From contig JAICLZ010000001.1 in assembly GCA_025929535.1 (NCBI GenBank), forward strand, positions 1 through 64,000: 64,000 nucleotides of DNA, given 5' to 3'. Positions 25,315 to 33,826 of this stretch are shown here, piece after piece. Made by a program: the position numbers and the translations under genes. Positions within the stretch are counted from its first letter, which is position 1. The number at the start of each line of letters is the position of its first letter. This DNA comes from Gemmatimonadaceae bacterium. Lineage in GTDB: Bacteria; Gemmatimonadota; Gemmatimonadetes; Gemmatimonadales; Gemmatimonadaceae. The notes beneath the pieces are model-generated. The model made no database searches and was not told the origin of the DNA. It worked only from the letters and a program-made list of their open reading frames with translations.

Positions 25315-25935
25315 TCACCCGGCAACGGCTGATCCCTTGAGCCCGATCGAGTCCGCGACCGGCCGCAACGCCTCGATCACGAACTGAATGTGCTCATCCA
25401 GCTCCACTCCCAGCTCGGAGGCGCCCAGGAGCACATCCTCGCGGCTCACGCCACGCGCGAACCCCTTGTCCTTCATTTTCTTACGCACCGAGCGGCAATC
25501 CAGATCGAGCACGCTCTTCGATGGACGCACGAGCGCCGAGGCGGTGATCAGCCCCGTGAGCTCATCCACCGCGAAGAGCGCCTTGGCCATCGTCGTCTCC
25601 CGCGCCACGCCGCAATAGGTGGCGTGCCCCAGGATGGCCTGGAGCATGTCCTCCGGGTAGCGGTGCTCGCGAAGGATCCGCACGCCCTGCGCAGGATGCT
25701 CCTCGGTGGCGGAGTGCGCGTTGTTGGGAAAGCGCTCGTAGTCGAAGTCGTGGAGCAGCCCCGTGAGCCCCCATCGCTCCGGGTCCTCTCCGAAGCGCGC
25801 CGCGTACGCGCGCATCGCCGCCTCCACGGAGAGCATGTGCGCGCGCAGGGATTCGCTGTCGGTGTACTCGTGCACGAGCGCGAGAGCATCCTCGCGCGAG
25901 GGCAACGTCGTTCCTGGAGCAGACGCAGTGCTCAT
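25315..25935 (-). CDS. HD-domain hydrolase (HDIG-like phosphohydrolase)
   Basis: A 206-residue cytoplasmic HD-superfamily protein. The metal ligands are recognisable: His in LRAHMLSVEAAMRAYA, the HD pair in TGLLHDFDYERFP, and a later His in ILGHATYCGV, with VDELTGLITASALVRP after that. Such HD proteins (YfbR/HDIG type) hydrolyse phosphates from nucleotides or other small molecules; substrate unknown. The ATG shares its A with the HlyD stop (TGATG), and its stop overlaps a possible sigma GTG start. So it is embedded between an efflux adaptor and a sigma factor, an unusual place for a housekeeping HD enzyme. Confidence 0.82.
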   Translation of the reverse strand: MSTASAPGTTLPSREDALALVHEYTDSESLRAHMLSVEAAMRAYAARFGEDPERWGLTGLLHDFDYERFPNNAHSATEEHPAQGVRILREHRYPEDMLQAILGHATYCGVARETTMAKALFAVDELTGLITASALVRPSKSVLDLDCRSVRKKMKDKGFARGVSREDVLLGASELGVELDEHIQFVIEALRPVADSIGLKGSAVAG

Positions 25936-27065
25936 CACTTCCTGATGTCCGTGTGTGCGACGACCGACATGCCCGGGCGCAGCGGATGCGTGGCGCCGCA
26001 TCCCTTCGTGATGGCGATGCGCACCGGCAGGCGCTGCACCACCTTCGTGAAATTGCCTGTCGCATTGTCCGGAGGCAACAGCGCGAACCGCGCCCCCGTC
26101 GCTCCACTCAGACTCTGTATCTTCCCCTCGGCCTCGCATCCCGGATACGCATCTACCTCGAGGGCGACCGGCTGACCCACGTGCATCCGGTTGAGCTGGG
26201 TCTCCTTGAAGTTTGCAGTCACCCAGGTGCCCGTGTCGGCAACGATCGACATCAGCGTCTGCCCGGGCTGTACCAGCTGTCCGACCTCCACCTGCTTCTT
26301 CGAGATCGTTCCCGTTTCGGGTGCCGTGACGTTCGTGTAGCTCAGCTGAAGCTTCGCGTTTTCGAGCGACGCCTGCGCCGCCTCCAGTCTCGCCTGCGCG
26401 AGACGCACGCCGGCCTGTGCGTTCTGCACGGTGCCGCCCGCGGCAGCCGCCTGGCGCTGCAGCGCCTCGACGTCCGCCGAGGCGGCCGCGGCCGCGGCCT
26501 GCGCTGCGTCGAGCTGCTGCGCCGACACGATCTGCTTCGACACGAGATCGCGCATGCGCGCGAGATCGGCGTTCGCCTTTTGCTGGTTTGCGAGCGCCGC
26601 CTGGATCTGCGCGTCAAGAGCCGAGCGCTGTCCCGAGGCCGTGGCCACGGCGGCTTGCGATTGGCCCGTGAACTGCCGCCCGCCGGCCGCCGACTGCGCC
26701 GCGGCGAGATCCGCATCCGCCTGTGCGACCTTCACCCTGTATTCGGCATCATCGATGCGCACGAGCGCCTGCCCATTCCGCACCGAGTCGTTGTCCTGCA
26801 CGAGGACCGCCGTCACGTAGCCGCCGACCTTCGCGAGCACGGGCACGATGTGTCCGTCGACCTGCGCGTTGTCGGTGGTCTCGTGTGCGCGCGAGTAGAT
26901 GAACGTCTTGATCGCCCAGGTGAGCGCGATCGCTGCGGCAACCACCACGACACCGATGATGATCTTCTTGCGCGTCGTGCGTTTCGCGGGCGGTGTCACG
27001 ACGGGCTCACGCGGCGGCGTCGTCGTTGGCGATGGCTTGCTCATTTGCTCGGTGGTCGTCCCCAT
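25935..27065 (-). CDS. HlyD/EmrA-family membrane fusion (periplasmic adaptor) protein
   Basis: A 376-residue adaptor: cytoplasmic N-terminus rich in Pro/Thr, one transmembrane helix (IIIGVVVVAAAIALTWAI, about 34-52), the lipoyl half DNAQVDGHIVPVLAKVGGYVTAVLV, a long Ala/Gln-rich coiled coil (about 100-210), the second lipoyl half SYTNVTAPETGTISKKQVEVGQLVQPGQ and a beta-barrel (DTGTWVTANFKETQLNRMHVGQPVALEVDAYPG). The EmrA type normally works with an MFS pump EmrB and TolC. A TolC gene lies 75 bp upstream but no pump gene is present. Its stop overlaps the HD gene start (TGATG). Confidence 0.93.
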   Translation of the reverse strand: MGTTTEQMSKPSPTTTPPREPVVTPPAKRTTRKKIIIGVVVVAAAIALTWAIKTFIYSRAHETTDNAQVDGHIVPVLAKVGGYVTAVLVQDNDSVRNGQALVRIDDAEYRVKVAQADADLAAAQSAAGGRQFTGQSQAAVATASGQRSALDAQIQAALANQQKANADLARMRDLVSKQIVSAQQLDAAQAAAAAASADVEALQRQAAAAGGTVQNAQAGVRLAQARLEAAQASLENAKLQLSYTNVTAPETGTISKKQVEVGQLVQPGQTLMSIVADTGTWVTANFKETQLNRMHVGQPVALEVDAYPGCEAEGKIQSLSGATGARFALLPPDNATGNFTKVVQRLPVRIAITKGCGATHPLRPGMSVVAHTDIRK

Positions 27066-27140
27066 GTTGCTGATCCTCAGTGTCGTATGACGGTCGTTCG
27101 TCGTCGAGCTCAGTGAAGCGTGTGCGTCGTGCGTGTCGGG

Positions 27141-28490
27141 CTAGGGAAGCGTCGTGACGGAGCCCACCGCCCGTGCCAATGCCACTTTCGCGCCCTGATA
27201 GCTCGCCAGTGCATCCACGGCCTGCGTGCGCGCGGTGTTGAGCGCGAGCGACGCGGTGATCACGTCCGCATTGCCGGCGACGCCCGCCCGGAAACGCTCC
27301 TGCGCCTGCGCGACTTCCTGCTGCGCCAGCCTCAACGCCTCGCGAACCGCGTCCGCCTCCTGGCGCGCCGACGCGAGATCGAGCAGCGCACCACGGACCT
27401 CGATCGCCACCTGCTGTCGCAGGTCGCGCCGGCGAACATCGATCTCGTTCGCCATCGCTTTCGCTTCCTCGATCCGGCCTTCGCGGTGCAGGCCGTCGAA
27501 GATCGGAATGGACAGCTGGATTCCCCAGTCGTAGGTGCCGAGGTAGCGCTGGTCTCCGATGTAGCCGTAGTCGCCGAAGGCCGAGAGCGACGGGAGTCGC
27601 TCGGCCTTGATCGCCGTGACGTGCTGTTGGGCCGCACGGATCTGTTCGTCAGCCGCCCGCAGATCGGGACGCGCGTGCATTGCAGCCTCGATCGCGCCTG
27701 CCTCGTCGATCGTGGTGTCGCGGACATCGAGCTTGGTGAGGCTGTCGGCGAGCGTGACGTTGGCGGTGAGCGGCTCGCCCAACGCGCGCAGCAGATCGAG
27801 ACGGGCGCGATCGCGCTCGTTGCGGGCGACGATCAGCTGCGCGCGCACGGACGCGAACTGCGACTGCGCCCGCGTGACATCGAGCGCAACGCCGACTCCG
27901 GCGCGCAGCTCCTCGCGCGAGATCCCGAGCAGCGAGTCGGCCAGCACCGAATCCGCCTGGCGCGCCCCGAGCTGGGCGTCGGCCCGCTGCGCGCGCAGAT
28001 ATGCGCTCGCGGCGTTCTGTGCGGAGATCTCCGCTTCGTTCTCCGCCGTCGCGCCAAACGCGCGCGCCGTCGTGCGCGCGCTCTTCACCCGCTGCAGCGC
28101 GGCGAAGTCGAGGAAGTTCTCGGAAATCTTCCCGCGCACATCGAAGAGGTTCACCGGGCCGATCACCTGGCCTCGCGGATCGAAGCCGGGGAACGGAATT
28201 CCGAACGTGGCCGTGTTGAACGAGCGGCCGTTCTCCTCCGCGTATCCCGAGACCGAGGGCAGCAGATCGGAGCGGCTCTGCATGATGCGCGCACTCGCCT
28301 GCTCGGCGCGATAGCGCGCCTGAATCGCCGATGCGTTCTGCCGGGCGGCGAGGCGCGCCGCGTCGCCCAGGGTGAGCGGGTGCGTAATGGCGGAGTCTTG
28401 CGCGCGGGCGGGTGCTGCGAATGCGAGCAGGAGAATCGCGGACAGGATGCGAGAACCAAAGGTCATCCTCGCGGTCATGCTGATGGTCAT
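27141..28490 (-). CDS. TolC-family outer-membrane efflux protein
   Basis: A 449-residue exported TolC homologue. Signal peptide to about residue 31 (AAPARAQ), then two OEP repeats rich in Ala/Arg/Gln helices: TLGDAARLAARQNASAIQARYRAEQASARI, LGISREELRAGVGVALDVTRAQSQF, GIQLSIPIFDGLHREGRIEEAKAM and EALRLAQQEVAQAQERFRAGVAGNADVITASLALNTA. Forms the trimeric outer-membrane channel of multidrug efflux or type I secretion. Its start overlaps the TetR stop (ATGA at 28487-28490), so the two are co-translated. HlyD follows 75 bp later. Confidence 0.93.
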   Translation of the reverse strand: MTISMTARMTFGSRILSAILLLAFAAPARAQDSAITHPLTLGDAARLAARQNASAIQARYRAEQASARIMQSRSDLLPSVSGYAEENGRSFNTATFGIPFPGFDPRGQVIGPVNLFDVRGKISENFLDFAALQRVKSARTTARAFGATAENEAEISAQNAASAYLRAQRADAQLGARQADSVLADSLLGISREELRAGVGVALDVTRAQSQFASVRAQLIVARNERDRARLDLLRALGEPLTANVTLADSLTKLDVRDTTIDEAGAIEAAMHARPDLRAADEQIRAAQQHVTAIKAERLPSLSAFGDYGYIGDQRYLGTYDWGIQLSIPIFDGLHREGRIEEAKAMANEIDVRRRDLRQQVAIEVRGALLDLASARQEADAVREALRLAQQEVAQAQERFRAGVAGNADVITASLALNTARTQAVDALASYQGAKVALARAVGSVTTLP

Positions 28491-29155
28491 GTATGCACGT
28501 GTGATGCGGTGGGCGCTGGAGCCTGGCCGATCGCGTGCAGACAGAAGTCCACGAGCTGATCGAGCACCTGGTTGTCGGACAGATCGCGCATGAAGGGAAT
28601 CCGTGCGCGTTTCGCGGCCCACACGCCGTGCACGAAGAGCACGGAGTGGAGCATGCGACCGGCGGCGAGAGGATCGATCTCGCGGAACTCTCCGGACTCG
28701 ATACCGCGCGTGACGATGCCGGCGAGAATGCGCATGGAGCGCATGGGCACCTCCTCGATGAACTGCTCGTACAGATCGGGGAAGTGGTGCAGCTCGCTCA
28801 GAATGAGGCGGTAGAGAATCTCGAACGGCGGCGTGCGGACGTAGTCCCAGGAGTTGCGCAGATACGCCCGGAGCTGTTCGCGCGCGGTGGCGCTCTCCGA
28901 GATCATGGCCTCGACGGATGCGATGTGCCGCGATGGAATCTCGCGAATCATCTCGCAGAAGAGCGCTTCCTTATTGGGGAAGTAGAGATAGATGGTGCCC
29001 TTGGAGACCCCGGCCGAGCGGGCGATGTCTTCCAGCCGAGCCGCGGCGAGCCCGCGCTCACCAAAGACCTCGAGCGCTGCGTCGAGGATCTGGCGCGGGC
29101 GTTCGCCGGGAAGGCGCCGCCAGCGCGGTGAGTTGGCGTGTGTGGACTCAGACAT
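28487..29155 (-). CDS. TetR/AcrR-family transcriptional regulator
   Basis: A 222-residue TetR-type regulator. The N-terminal DNA-binding helix-turn-helix is clear: RQILDAALEVFGERGLAAARLEDIARSAGVSKGTIYLYFPNKEALF. The rest is an all-helical ligand and dimerisation domain without a distinctive signature. It heads the efflux chain and probably represses its own promoter and hence tolC/hlyD and the sigma trio. A near-palindromic site lies 78 bp upstream of the start. A loss of ligand-free repression by a toxic compound would be the expected inducer, but no compound can be named. Confidence 0.93.
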   Translation of the reverse strand: MSESTHANSPRWRRLPGERPRQILDAALEVFGERGLAAARLEDIARSAGVSKGTIYLYFPNKEALFCEMIREIPSRHIASVEAMISESATAREQLRAYLRNSWDYVRTPPFEILYRLILSELHHFPDLYEQFIEEVPMRSMRILAGIVTRGIESGEFREIDPLAAGRMLHSVLFVHGVWAAKRARIPFMRDLSDNQVLDQLVDFCLHAIGQAPAPTASHVHT

Positions 29156-29181
29156 CCGGGTGGTGTGGTTGCACGAGAGTA

Positions 29182-29250
29182 ACTAAACGGCTCGTCAGTA
29201 GAGTTGTTCCCAAGGAGCAGAGGGCAACGATTACTGACTCATAAGTAAGT
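29182..29250 (-). promoter_or_regulatory. Putative TetR operator region upstream of the efflux chain
   Basis: In the 202-bp gap upstream of the TetR gene, 29233-29250 reads ACTGACTCATAAGTAAGT; its two 9-bp halves match as an inverted repeat at 7 of 9 positions. A second, weaker site of the same size with a similar ACT...AGT frame (5 of 9) lies at 29182-29199, 51 bp away. TetR-family repressors that control their own efflux operon usually bind such sites near the promoter. Location and symmetry are seen; binding is inferred. Confidence 0.45.
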
Positions 29251-29302
29251 TACTCTGGCGCGCGCTCACGAACAACCCGGCCGCTGGGCCCGCTTTACGG
29301 TG

Positions 29303-29334
29303 TGAAAAGAGGGCGGGCACATCTGCGCCCGCCC
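29303..29334 (-). terminator. Intrinsic terminator after the cyclophilin / 49-residue protein genes
   Basis: GGGCGGGC and GCCCGCCC make a perfect 8-bp GC stem with an 8-nt loop. On the minus strand the stem is followed by TCTTTTC, and it lies 24 bp past the stop codon of the small membrane protein gene, so it probably ends that transcript. Confidence 0.82.
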
Positions 29335-29357
29335 CTCAGCTCCGCCGCGCCGCTTCC

Positions 29358-29507
29358 CTACTTCGTTTCAGCGGCCGCGGGCGCTTCCTTCGCGTAGTGA
29401 AGGTTGGTGAAGTGCACGATGGTCGTCATCGCGGCGAGCAGCAGCAATCCGCCGATGATCATCCCGGTGACGCCAGCCTTCAGATCTCCTTCCTTTGGTG
29501 CGGTCAT
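29358..29507 (-). CDS. Small (49-residue) single-helix membrane protein
   Basis: An ORF too short for the supplied track, reading MTAPKEGDLKAGV, then one hydrophobic helix (GMIIGGLLLLAAMTTIVHFT), then NLHYAKEAPAAAETK. GAGGAA lies 4 nt ahead of the ATG and a good intrinsic terminator follows the stop. It starts 22 bp after the cyclophilin gene, on the same strand, so the pair is probably co-transcribed. No known family is recognised. Topology suggests an inner-membrane microprotein with a short acidic/basic N-terminus and an Ala/Glu-rich C-terminal tail. Confidence 0.72.
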   Translation of the reverse strand: MTAPKEGDLKAGVTGMIIGGLLLLAAMTTIVHFTNLHYAKEAPAAAETK

Positions 29508-29529
29508 TGGTTCCTCGTTATGCAGGGTG

Positions 29530-29991
29530 CTACGAAACCCGGACTTTGGTCATCATGTCGTTCTGCGCGATCTTCTTCAGCACGTCCAGCCCGGACGTGA
29601 TCTTCCCGAACACCGTGTGTACACCGTTGAGATGGCGCGTGTTGTTCTCATCCAGGACCATGAAGAACTGGCTGCCGCCGGTGTCCTTGCCGGCATGCGC
29701 CATCGACAGCGCGCCGACATCGTGCTTGTTCGGATTGCCCTTCGTCTCGCACTTGATGGTGTAGCCCGGACCGCCCGTGCCGATGCGGCGGTCGCCCGCC
29801 GGCAGATCGCGCGACAACGGATCGCCGCCCTGCACCATGAAGTCCTTGATCACGCGGTGGAACTTCACACCGTCGTAGAAGCCGCTGTTGGCGAGCTTCT
29901 CGAAGTTGCCGACCGCGAGCGGTGCATCCTTTTCAAAAAGCTCCGCGACAATGGTGCCGCGATTGGTCTCGATCGTAGCCTGCTTCGCCAT
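29530..29991 (-). CDS. Cyclophilin-type peptidyl-prolyl cis-trans isomerase
   Basis: A 153-residue cyclophilin without signal peptide, so cytoplasmic. Catalytic landmarks: [31 protein letters not shown] (catalytic Arg in FHRV), [23 protein letters not shown] and [12 protein letters not shown]. It speeds prolyl isomerisation during folding. Length is typical of the compact bacterial PpiB group. It sits between nth (102 bp upstream) and the 49-residue membrane protein gene. Confidence 0.95.
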   Translation of the reverse strand: MAKQATIETNRGTIVAELFEKDAPLAVGNFEKLANSGFYDGVKFHRVIKDFMVQGGDPLSRDLPAGDRRIGTGGPGYTIKCETKGNPNKHDVGALSMAHAGKDTGGSQFFMVLDENNTRHLNGVHTVFGKITSGLDVLKKIAQNDMMTKVRVS

Positions 29992-30093
29992 GTGGGAACC
30001 AGCCGTGGAAGAAAGTCGAAGTGGAGGAGCAGGGGGAAGTTAACCGGGCCAGCCGCGCTTCGCATCAACGCGCGCGATCGCTCGTGCTCGCCC

Positions 30094-30840
30094 TCACACC
30101 CGCGATGACGGACAGATGTCGTTGAGCGGGCACACCTCGCAGCGGGGCGTGCGCGCAATGCAGATCTGGCGCCCGTGCTCGATCAAGAGGTGCGAGAGCA
30201 TCGTCCACTGCTCCGGTGGAAAGAGCGGCATCAGATCCTCCTCGATCTTCACGGCGTCGGTCTCGCGCGTGAGACCGAGCCGGTTGGAGAGACGCGTCAC
30301 GTGCGTATCGACCACGATTCCGACGTTCTTGCCGAAGGCGTTGCCGAGAATGACGTTGGCGGTCTTGCGCCCGACACCGGGAAGGTGCGTGAGCTCCTCC
30401 ATCGAGCTCGGGATCTCTCCACCGTGGCGCTCGACCACCGCGCGCGCCATCCCGAGCAGGCTCTTCGTCTTGTTCCGAAAGAAGCCGGTGCTCCGGATCG
30501 CGTCCTCGAGCTCGTCCGGCTCCGCATCCGCGAGCGCATCCGGAGCGGCGTAGCGCTCGAACAGATCCGGTGTGACCATGTTCACGCGCTTGTCCGTGCA
30601 CTGCGCGCTCAGGATGGTGGCCACGAGAAGCTGATACGGATTCTCGTGAGCGAGCGCGCACTGCGCATCCGGATACATCGCCCGGAGTCTGCGATAGTAC
30701 TCGGCCGCGCGCGCCTTTCGCTCCTGCCCGTTGCGCGGCCACCGCTCGCGCAGATGCGGAAGCGCGGGCGCCTTCGATGCGGATCTCTTCGGCGCAGGCT
30801 TCTTCTTCACCACCTTCTTCGCCACACCCTTCGCTTTCAT
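30094..30840 (-). CDS. nth: Endonuclease III (DNA glycosylase/AP lyase)
   Basis: Base-excision repair enzyme removing oxidised pyrimidines. The HhH motif with catalytic Lys is LPGVGRKTANV, the catalytic Asp is in VVDTHVTRL, and the C-terminal 4Fe-4S cluster ligands are spaced C-6-C-2-C-5-C (CIARTPRCEVCPLNDIC). A Lys/Pro/Ala-rich N-terminal tail of about 40 residues precedes the domain, giving 248 residues in place of the usual 210-215. Its ATG overlaps the polX stop (ATGA at 30837-30840), so repair polymerase and glycosylase are translated together. Confidence 0.96.
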   Translation of the reverse strand: MKAKGVAKKVVKKKPAPKRSASKAPALPHLRERWPRNGQERKARAAEYYRRLRAMYPDAQCALAHENPYQLLVATILSAQCTDKRVNMVTPDLFERYAAPDALADAEPDELEDAIRSTGFFRNKTKSLLGMARAVVERHGGEIPSSMEELTHLPGVGRKTANVILGNAFGKNVGIVVDTHVTRLSNRLGLTRETDAVKIEEDLMPLFPPEQWTMLSHLLIEHGRQICIARTPRCEVCPLNDICPSSRV

Positions 30841-32567
30841 GACCGTCTCCGTGAACGTAGGCGCCCTTCGATCTCTTCCGCGCTCAGCGCGTTGATCACA
30901 TCCGAAGCTTCAAGCCACCCCTTGCGCGCGACCCCGACTCCGAAGCGCATGTTCGCGAGCCCGCGCGTGGAGTGCGCGTCCGGACCGATCTCGAACGAGC
31001 AGCCGAGCGATTTCGCGAGCTGGCAATGCCGCCAGTCGAGGTCCAGCCGGTGCGGATCCGCATTGATCTCCACCGCCACTCCCTTGTCCGCCGCCTTCTC
31101 CAGCACCGCCTCGATGTCGATCGCGTACGCCTCGCGGCTCAGCAGCAGCCTGCCCGTCGGATGGCCGAGAATCGTGACGTGCGGGTCATCGAGTGCGCGC
31201 AGCACCCGCTGCGTCATGGTCTCGCGATCCATGGAGAAGCGGGAGTGCACGGACGCGATCACGTAATCGAACCGATCGAGAAGCTCCTGATCGTAGTCGA
31301 TCCGTCCGTCGGCGAGAATGTCGGCTTCGACACCCTTGAGCACCAGCATTCCGGGATCGCTTGAATTCAAGCGATCTATCTCTTCGTGCTGCGCGAGCAC
31401 CGCGTCGGGCTTGAGGCCGCCGGCGTAGAACGCCGACTGCGAGTGGTCACTGATCCCGATGTACGTCCAGCCGAGCGCGCGCGCCGCGTCCACCATCTCG
31501 GCGATCGTGGCCTTTCCGTCGGAGTAGTCGGAGTGGCAGTGGAGCACACCCTTGATGTCAGTGGGCTCCATCAATACCGGCAGCGTTCGCGCGAGCGCCG
31601 CGGCGATCTCGCCCCGCCCCTCGCGCAACTCGGGCTCGACGTAGGCGAGATCGAGCGCATCGTAGAGCGCGCGCTCGCTCGCAATGGGGATGCGCGCGCC
31701 GCTCGCATCGCGCAGCTCGTCGTCGACGAAGGACAACCCGAGCGATTCGGCGCGCGCGATCATCTCGCGCTCGTGCGCGCCGCTTCCCGTCGCGCGCCAG
31801 AGTGCTGCGGCGAAGCTCTCGGCCGTCACGCAGTGCAGGTCGAGCACCGTACCGTCCACGAACCGGATCGCGACTGCGCCGCCGCCCCTGTCTTGCGCGT
31901 CGCTCACCCCAGGCGTGCGCGCGAGATCAGCCGCCACGCGATCGGGAGGCTCGCGGCACGACGCCACGACATCGATGTCGCGCACGATCTCGTTGCATCG
32001 GCGCAGCGAGCCCGCGAGCATCGCGCTCTCGACCCCGGGATGCGCCCGCACCGCCGCGAGCGCGAGCTCCGACTCGGACAGCGCGCGTGGATAGAGCATG
32101 TATGCGCTGTTCTCGCGAAGGTACGCGATCCCCTTGAGGATCTTCGCCGACGTGCCGGCGCCGAAGCGCGGCAGCTTCGCGAGGCGGCCATCGCGCGCAG
32201 CCTCCTCGAGCTCGGCGAGCGAGGACACGCCGAGCGCCTCGTGAATCTTCTGGATCTTGGCGGTGCCCAGCCCCGGCACGCGCAGCATCTCGAGCAGACC
32301 TTCGGGAATCTCGCTGCGCAGCTGCTCGAGGTAGCGAGACTCTCCGCTCTCGATCAGCTCGCGAATCGTGGCGAGCGTTGCCGGACCGATTCCCTTCAGC
32401 TCCGCGAGCGCGCCCGACGCGAGCGCCGGAGCGAGATCGTCGGTCTGAATCGCCAGCAGGGCGCGAGCCGCGTTACGGTACGCGGCGCTCTTGAATCGGT
32501 TCTCGCCCTTGAGCTCGAGAAAGTCGGCGATCTGCGAGAGCGCATGCCCGACCGAGCGTGGATCCAT
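30837..32567 (-). CDS. polX: Bacterial family X DNA polymerase / 3'-5' exonuclease (PolX)
   Basis: A 576-residue gap-filling repair polymerase. Domains in order: helix-hairpin-helix N-terminal part (IADFLELKGENRFKSAAYRNAARAL, IREL, MLRVPGLGTAKIQKIH), polymerase X palm with the metal aspartates in RDIDVVAS and GTVLDLHCV, and a C-terminal PHP phosphoesterase domain with LHCHSDYSDGKATIAEMVDAARALGWTYIGISDHS and VEINADPHRLDLDW. The PHP domain provides the 3'-5' exonuclease. Normal length for bacterial PolX (about 570). Overlaps nth downstream; an unknown gene precedes it by 3 bp. Confidence 0.96.
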   Translation of the reverse strand: MDPRSVGHALSQIADFLELKGENRFKSAAYRNAARALLAIQTDDLAPALASGALAELKGIGPATLATIRELIESGESRYLEQLRSEIPEGLLEMLRVPGLGTAKIQKIHEALGVSSLAELEEAARDGRLAKLPRFGAGTSAKILKGIAYLRENSAYMLYPRALSESELALAAVRAHPGVESAMLAGSLRRCNEIVRDIDVVASCREPPDRVAADLARTPGVSDAQDRGGGAVAIRFVDGTVLDLHCVTAESFAAALWRATGSGAHEREMIARAESLGLSFVDDELRDASGARIPIASERALYDALDLAYVEPELREGRGEIAAALARTLPVLMEPTDIKGVLHCHSDYSDGKATIAEMVDAARALGWTYIGISDHSQSAFYAGGLKPDAVLAQHEEIDRLNSSDPGMLVLKGVEADILADGRIDYDQELLDRFDYVIASVHSRFSMDRETMTQRVLRALDDPHVTILGHPTGRLLLSREAYAIDIEAVLEKAADKGVAVEINADPHRLDLDWRHCQLAKSLGCSFEIGPDAHSTRGLANMRFGVGVARKGWLEASDVINALSAEEIEGRLRSRRRS

Positions 32568-32570
32568 CGT

Positions 32571-33344
32571 TCACAGCACGCGAACGTACGGCAGGCGAGT
32601 CGCGTCCTCGCCGGCAACGTCGGTCACGCGCTCGAGCCGGTCGGGATGGGTGTCGAGGTAGTGGAAGGCGCGTATCACGAGCGCCTCGAGCTCGCTCGTG
32701 GTCGCGAGGGTGCGATAGCCCATGCGCTCGCCGCCCGGAATCGCGTTCGCGTAGGCAACGCCCTCCGCGCGCCACGGCCGAGTCGCGCGCGCAGCGACCT
32801 TCGCCGGATCGAGATCATCGCGGTACGAGACGAGCGACACGCCGGGGCGGTCGGAACGAAGTCCGAGCACCATCTGCACGCGCACGTGCACGCCGGAGTC
32901 CGCCCGCTCCTCGGTGTTCGCGGCAACCGCGAACACGCCGTCGAGCGGCTCGTAGGGCGCATCCGCGGACACGCGCGCCCACAACTTCTGATAGGGGAAC
33001 TGCAGATAGCTCGCCGGCGGCGCCGCGAAAATCCAGTCGCCCAACTCGTACTCGGGCTCGGTGAGCAGCGCCGTGACGGAGCTCTCGAAGGAATACAGCC
33101 GCCGGCCGTACGCCCAGAACTGATAGCCTTCGTAGAGCAGCTCGCCATATTCGTCGAGGCTCTCCGGATCCGCACTCTCCGGCACGATCTCGTCGAGTGT
33201 GGCCCCGGCGTGGCCGAGCAGGAGGAACTGATCGCGCCGATGCACGTCGGATCCCCGCTGCTCGCCTTCCGCCCGTATCGCGGGGAAGTCTTCGCGCTCG
33301 AGCGGCTCGAGAATCAGCTCGTACGGTGTGAGTCGAGCAGGCAC
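32571..33344 (-). CDS. Conserved-looking hypothetical protein, 257 residues
   Basis: I do not recognise a family. The protein is soluble with mixed alpha/beta pattern and several aromatic blocks: LYEGYQFWAYGRRLYSFESSVTALLTEP, LGDWIFAAPPASYLQFPYQKLWARVS. There is no signal peptide or membrane helix, and no obvious catalytic motif. It begins 20 bp after the 153-residue hypothetical gene and ends 3 bp before the polX start, so it belongs to the hydrolase-polX-nth chain. Its aromatic patches could bind a ligand or a partner, which is speculation. The codon and GC style is like its neighbours, so there is no sign of recent transfer. Confidence 0.65.
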   Translation of the reverse strand: MPARLTPYELILEPLEREDFPAIRAEGEQRGSDVHRRDQFLLLGHAGATLDEIVPESADPESLDEYGELLYEGYQFWAYGRRLYSFESSVTALLTEPEYELGDWIFAAPPASYLQFPYQKLWARVSADAPYEPLDGVFAVAANTEERADSGVHVRVQMVLGLRSDRPGVSLVSYRDDLDPAKVAARATRPWRAEGVAYANAIPGGERMGYRTLATTSELEALVIRAFHYLDTHPDRLERVTDVAGEDATRLPYVRVL

Positions 33345-33364
33345 GACTGGCGAGTTCGCAGGAA

Positions 33365-33826
33365 TCAGGCCCGGCCCTCGACGCCGGCGGCATCCCGGAG
33401 CTGGGCTACGAGCTCATGGAGTTGATGCTCGGTGAAATCGATCTCGGTGGCCGCGCCGTCGAGATCGACGAGCCCCGCGCGCATCGAGACCGCAACCTGA
33501 TTGAGATAGCGCACCTTTTGCAGGATCTCGTCGGTGACCGCGCGCAGCGACAGATAGCGGCGCTTGTTCACCGCGGCGCGCTGATGACGGGCGACCAGCT
33601 CCGGCTCCGTGAGCGCGCGTGCGGAGGCGATCACCTCATCGGTCGATCGCCCCGAAATCACGCCGCGATCGGGGATGCCCTGATCCTCCCACTCCTCTTC
33701 GGCGAACCAGAGGCGACCCACGTGCTCGATGCCATCGTAGGAGACGATGAGTGACACGTTGAGCCGCCGGTCGTTCGCGCGAATCGTCGTGATGTCGCGT
33801 TCGATCGAATCGTCTGCTGGCATCAT
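33365..33826 (-). CDS. Hypothetical protein, 153 residues
   Basis: Unrecognised soluble protein. The first half looks like a small beta domain (LNVSLIVSYDGIEHVGRLWFAEEEWEDQGIPDRGVISG), the second is helical and charged (TEPELVARHQRAAVNKRRYLSLRAVTDEILQKVRYLNQVAVSMRAG). No signal peptide or membrane helix. Its ATG overlaps the stop of the upstream alpha/beta hydrolase gene (ATGA), so it is translated with it. No function can be given; the context places it in a hydrolase/repair transcript. Confidence 0.68.
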   Translation of the reverse strand: MMPADDSIERDITTIRANDRRLNVSLIVSYDGIEHVGRLWFAEEEWEDQGIPDRGVISGRSTDEVIASARALTEPELVARHQRAAVNKRRYLSLRAVTDEILQKVRYLNQVAVSMRAGLVDLDGAATEIDFTEHQLHELVAQLRDAAGVEGRA

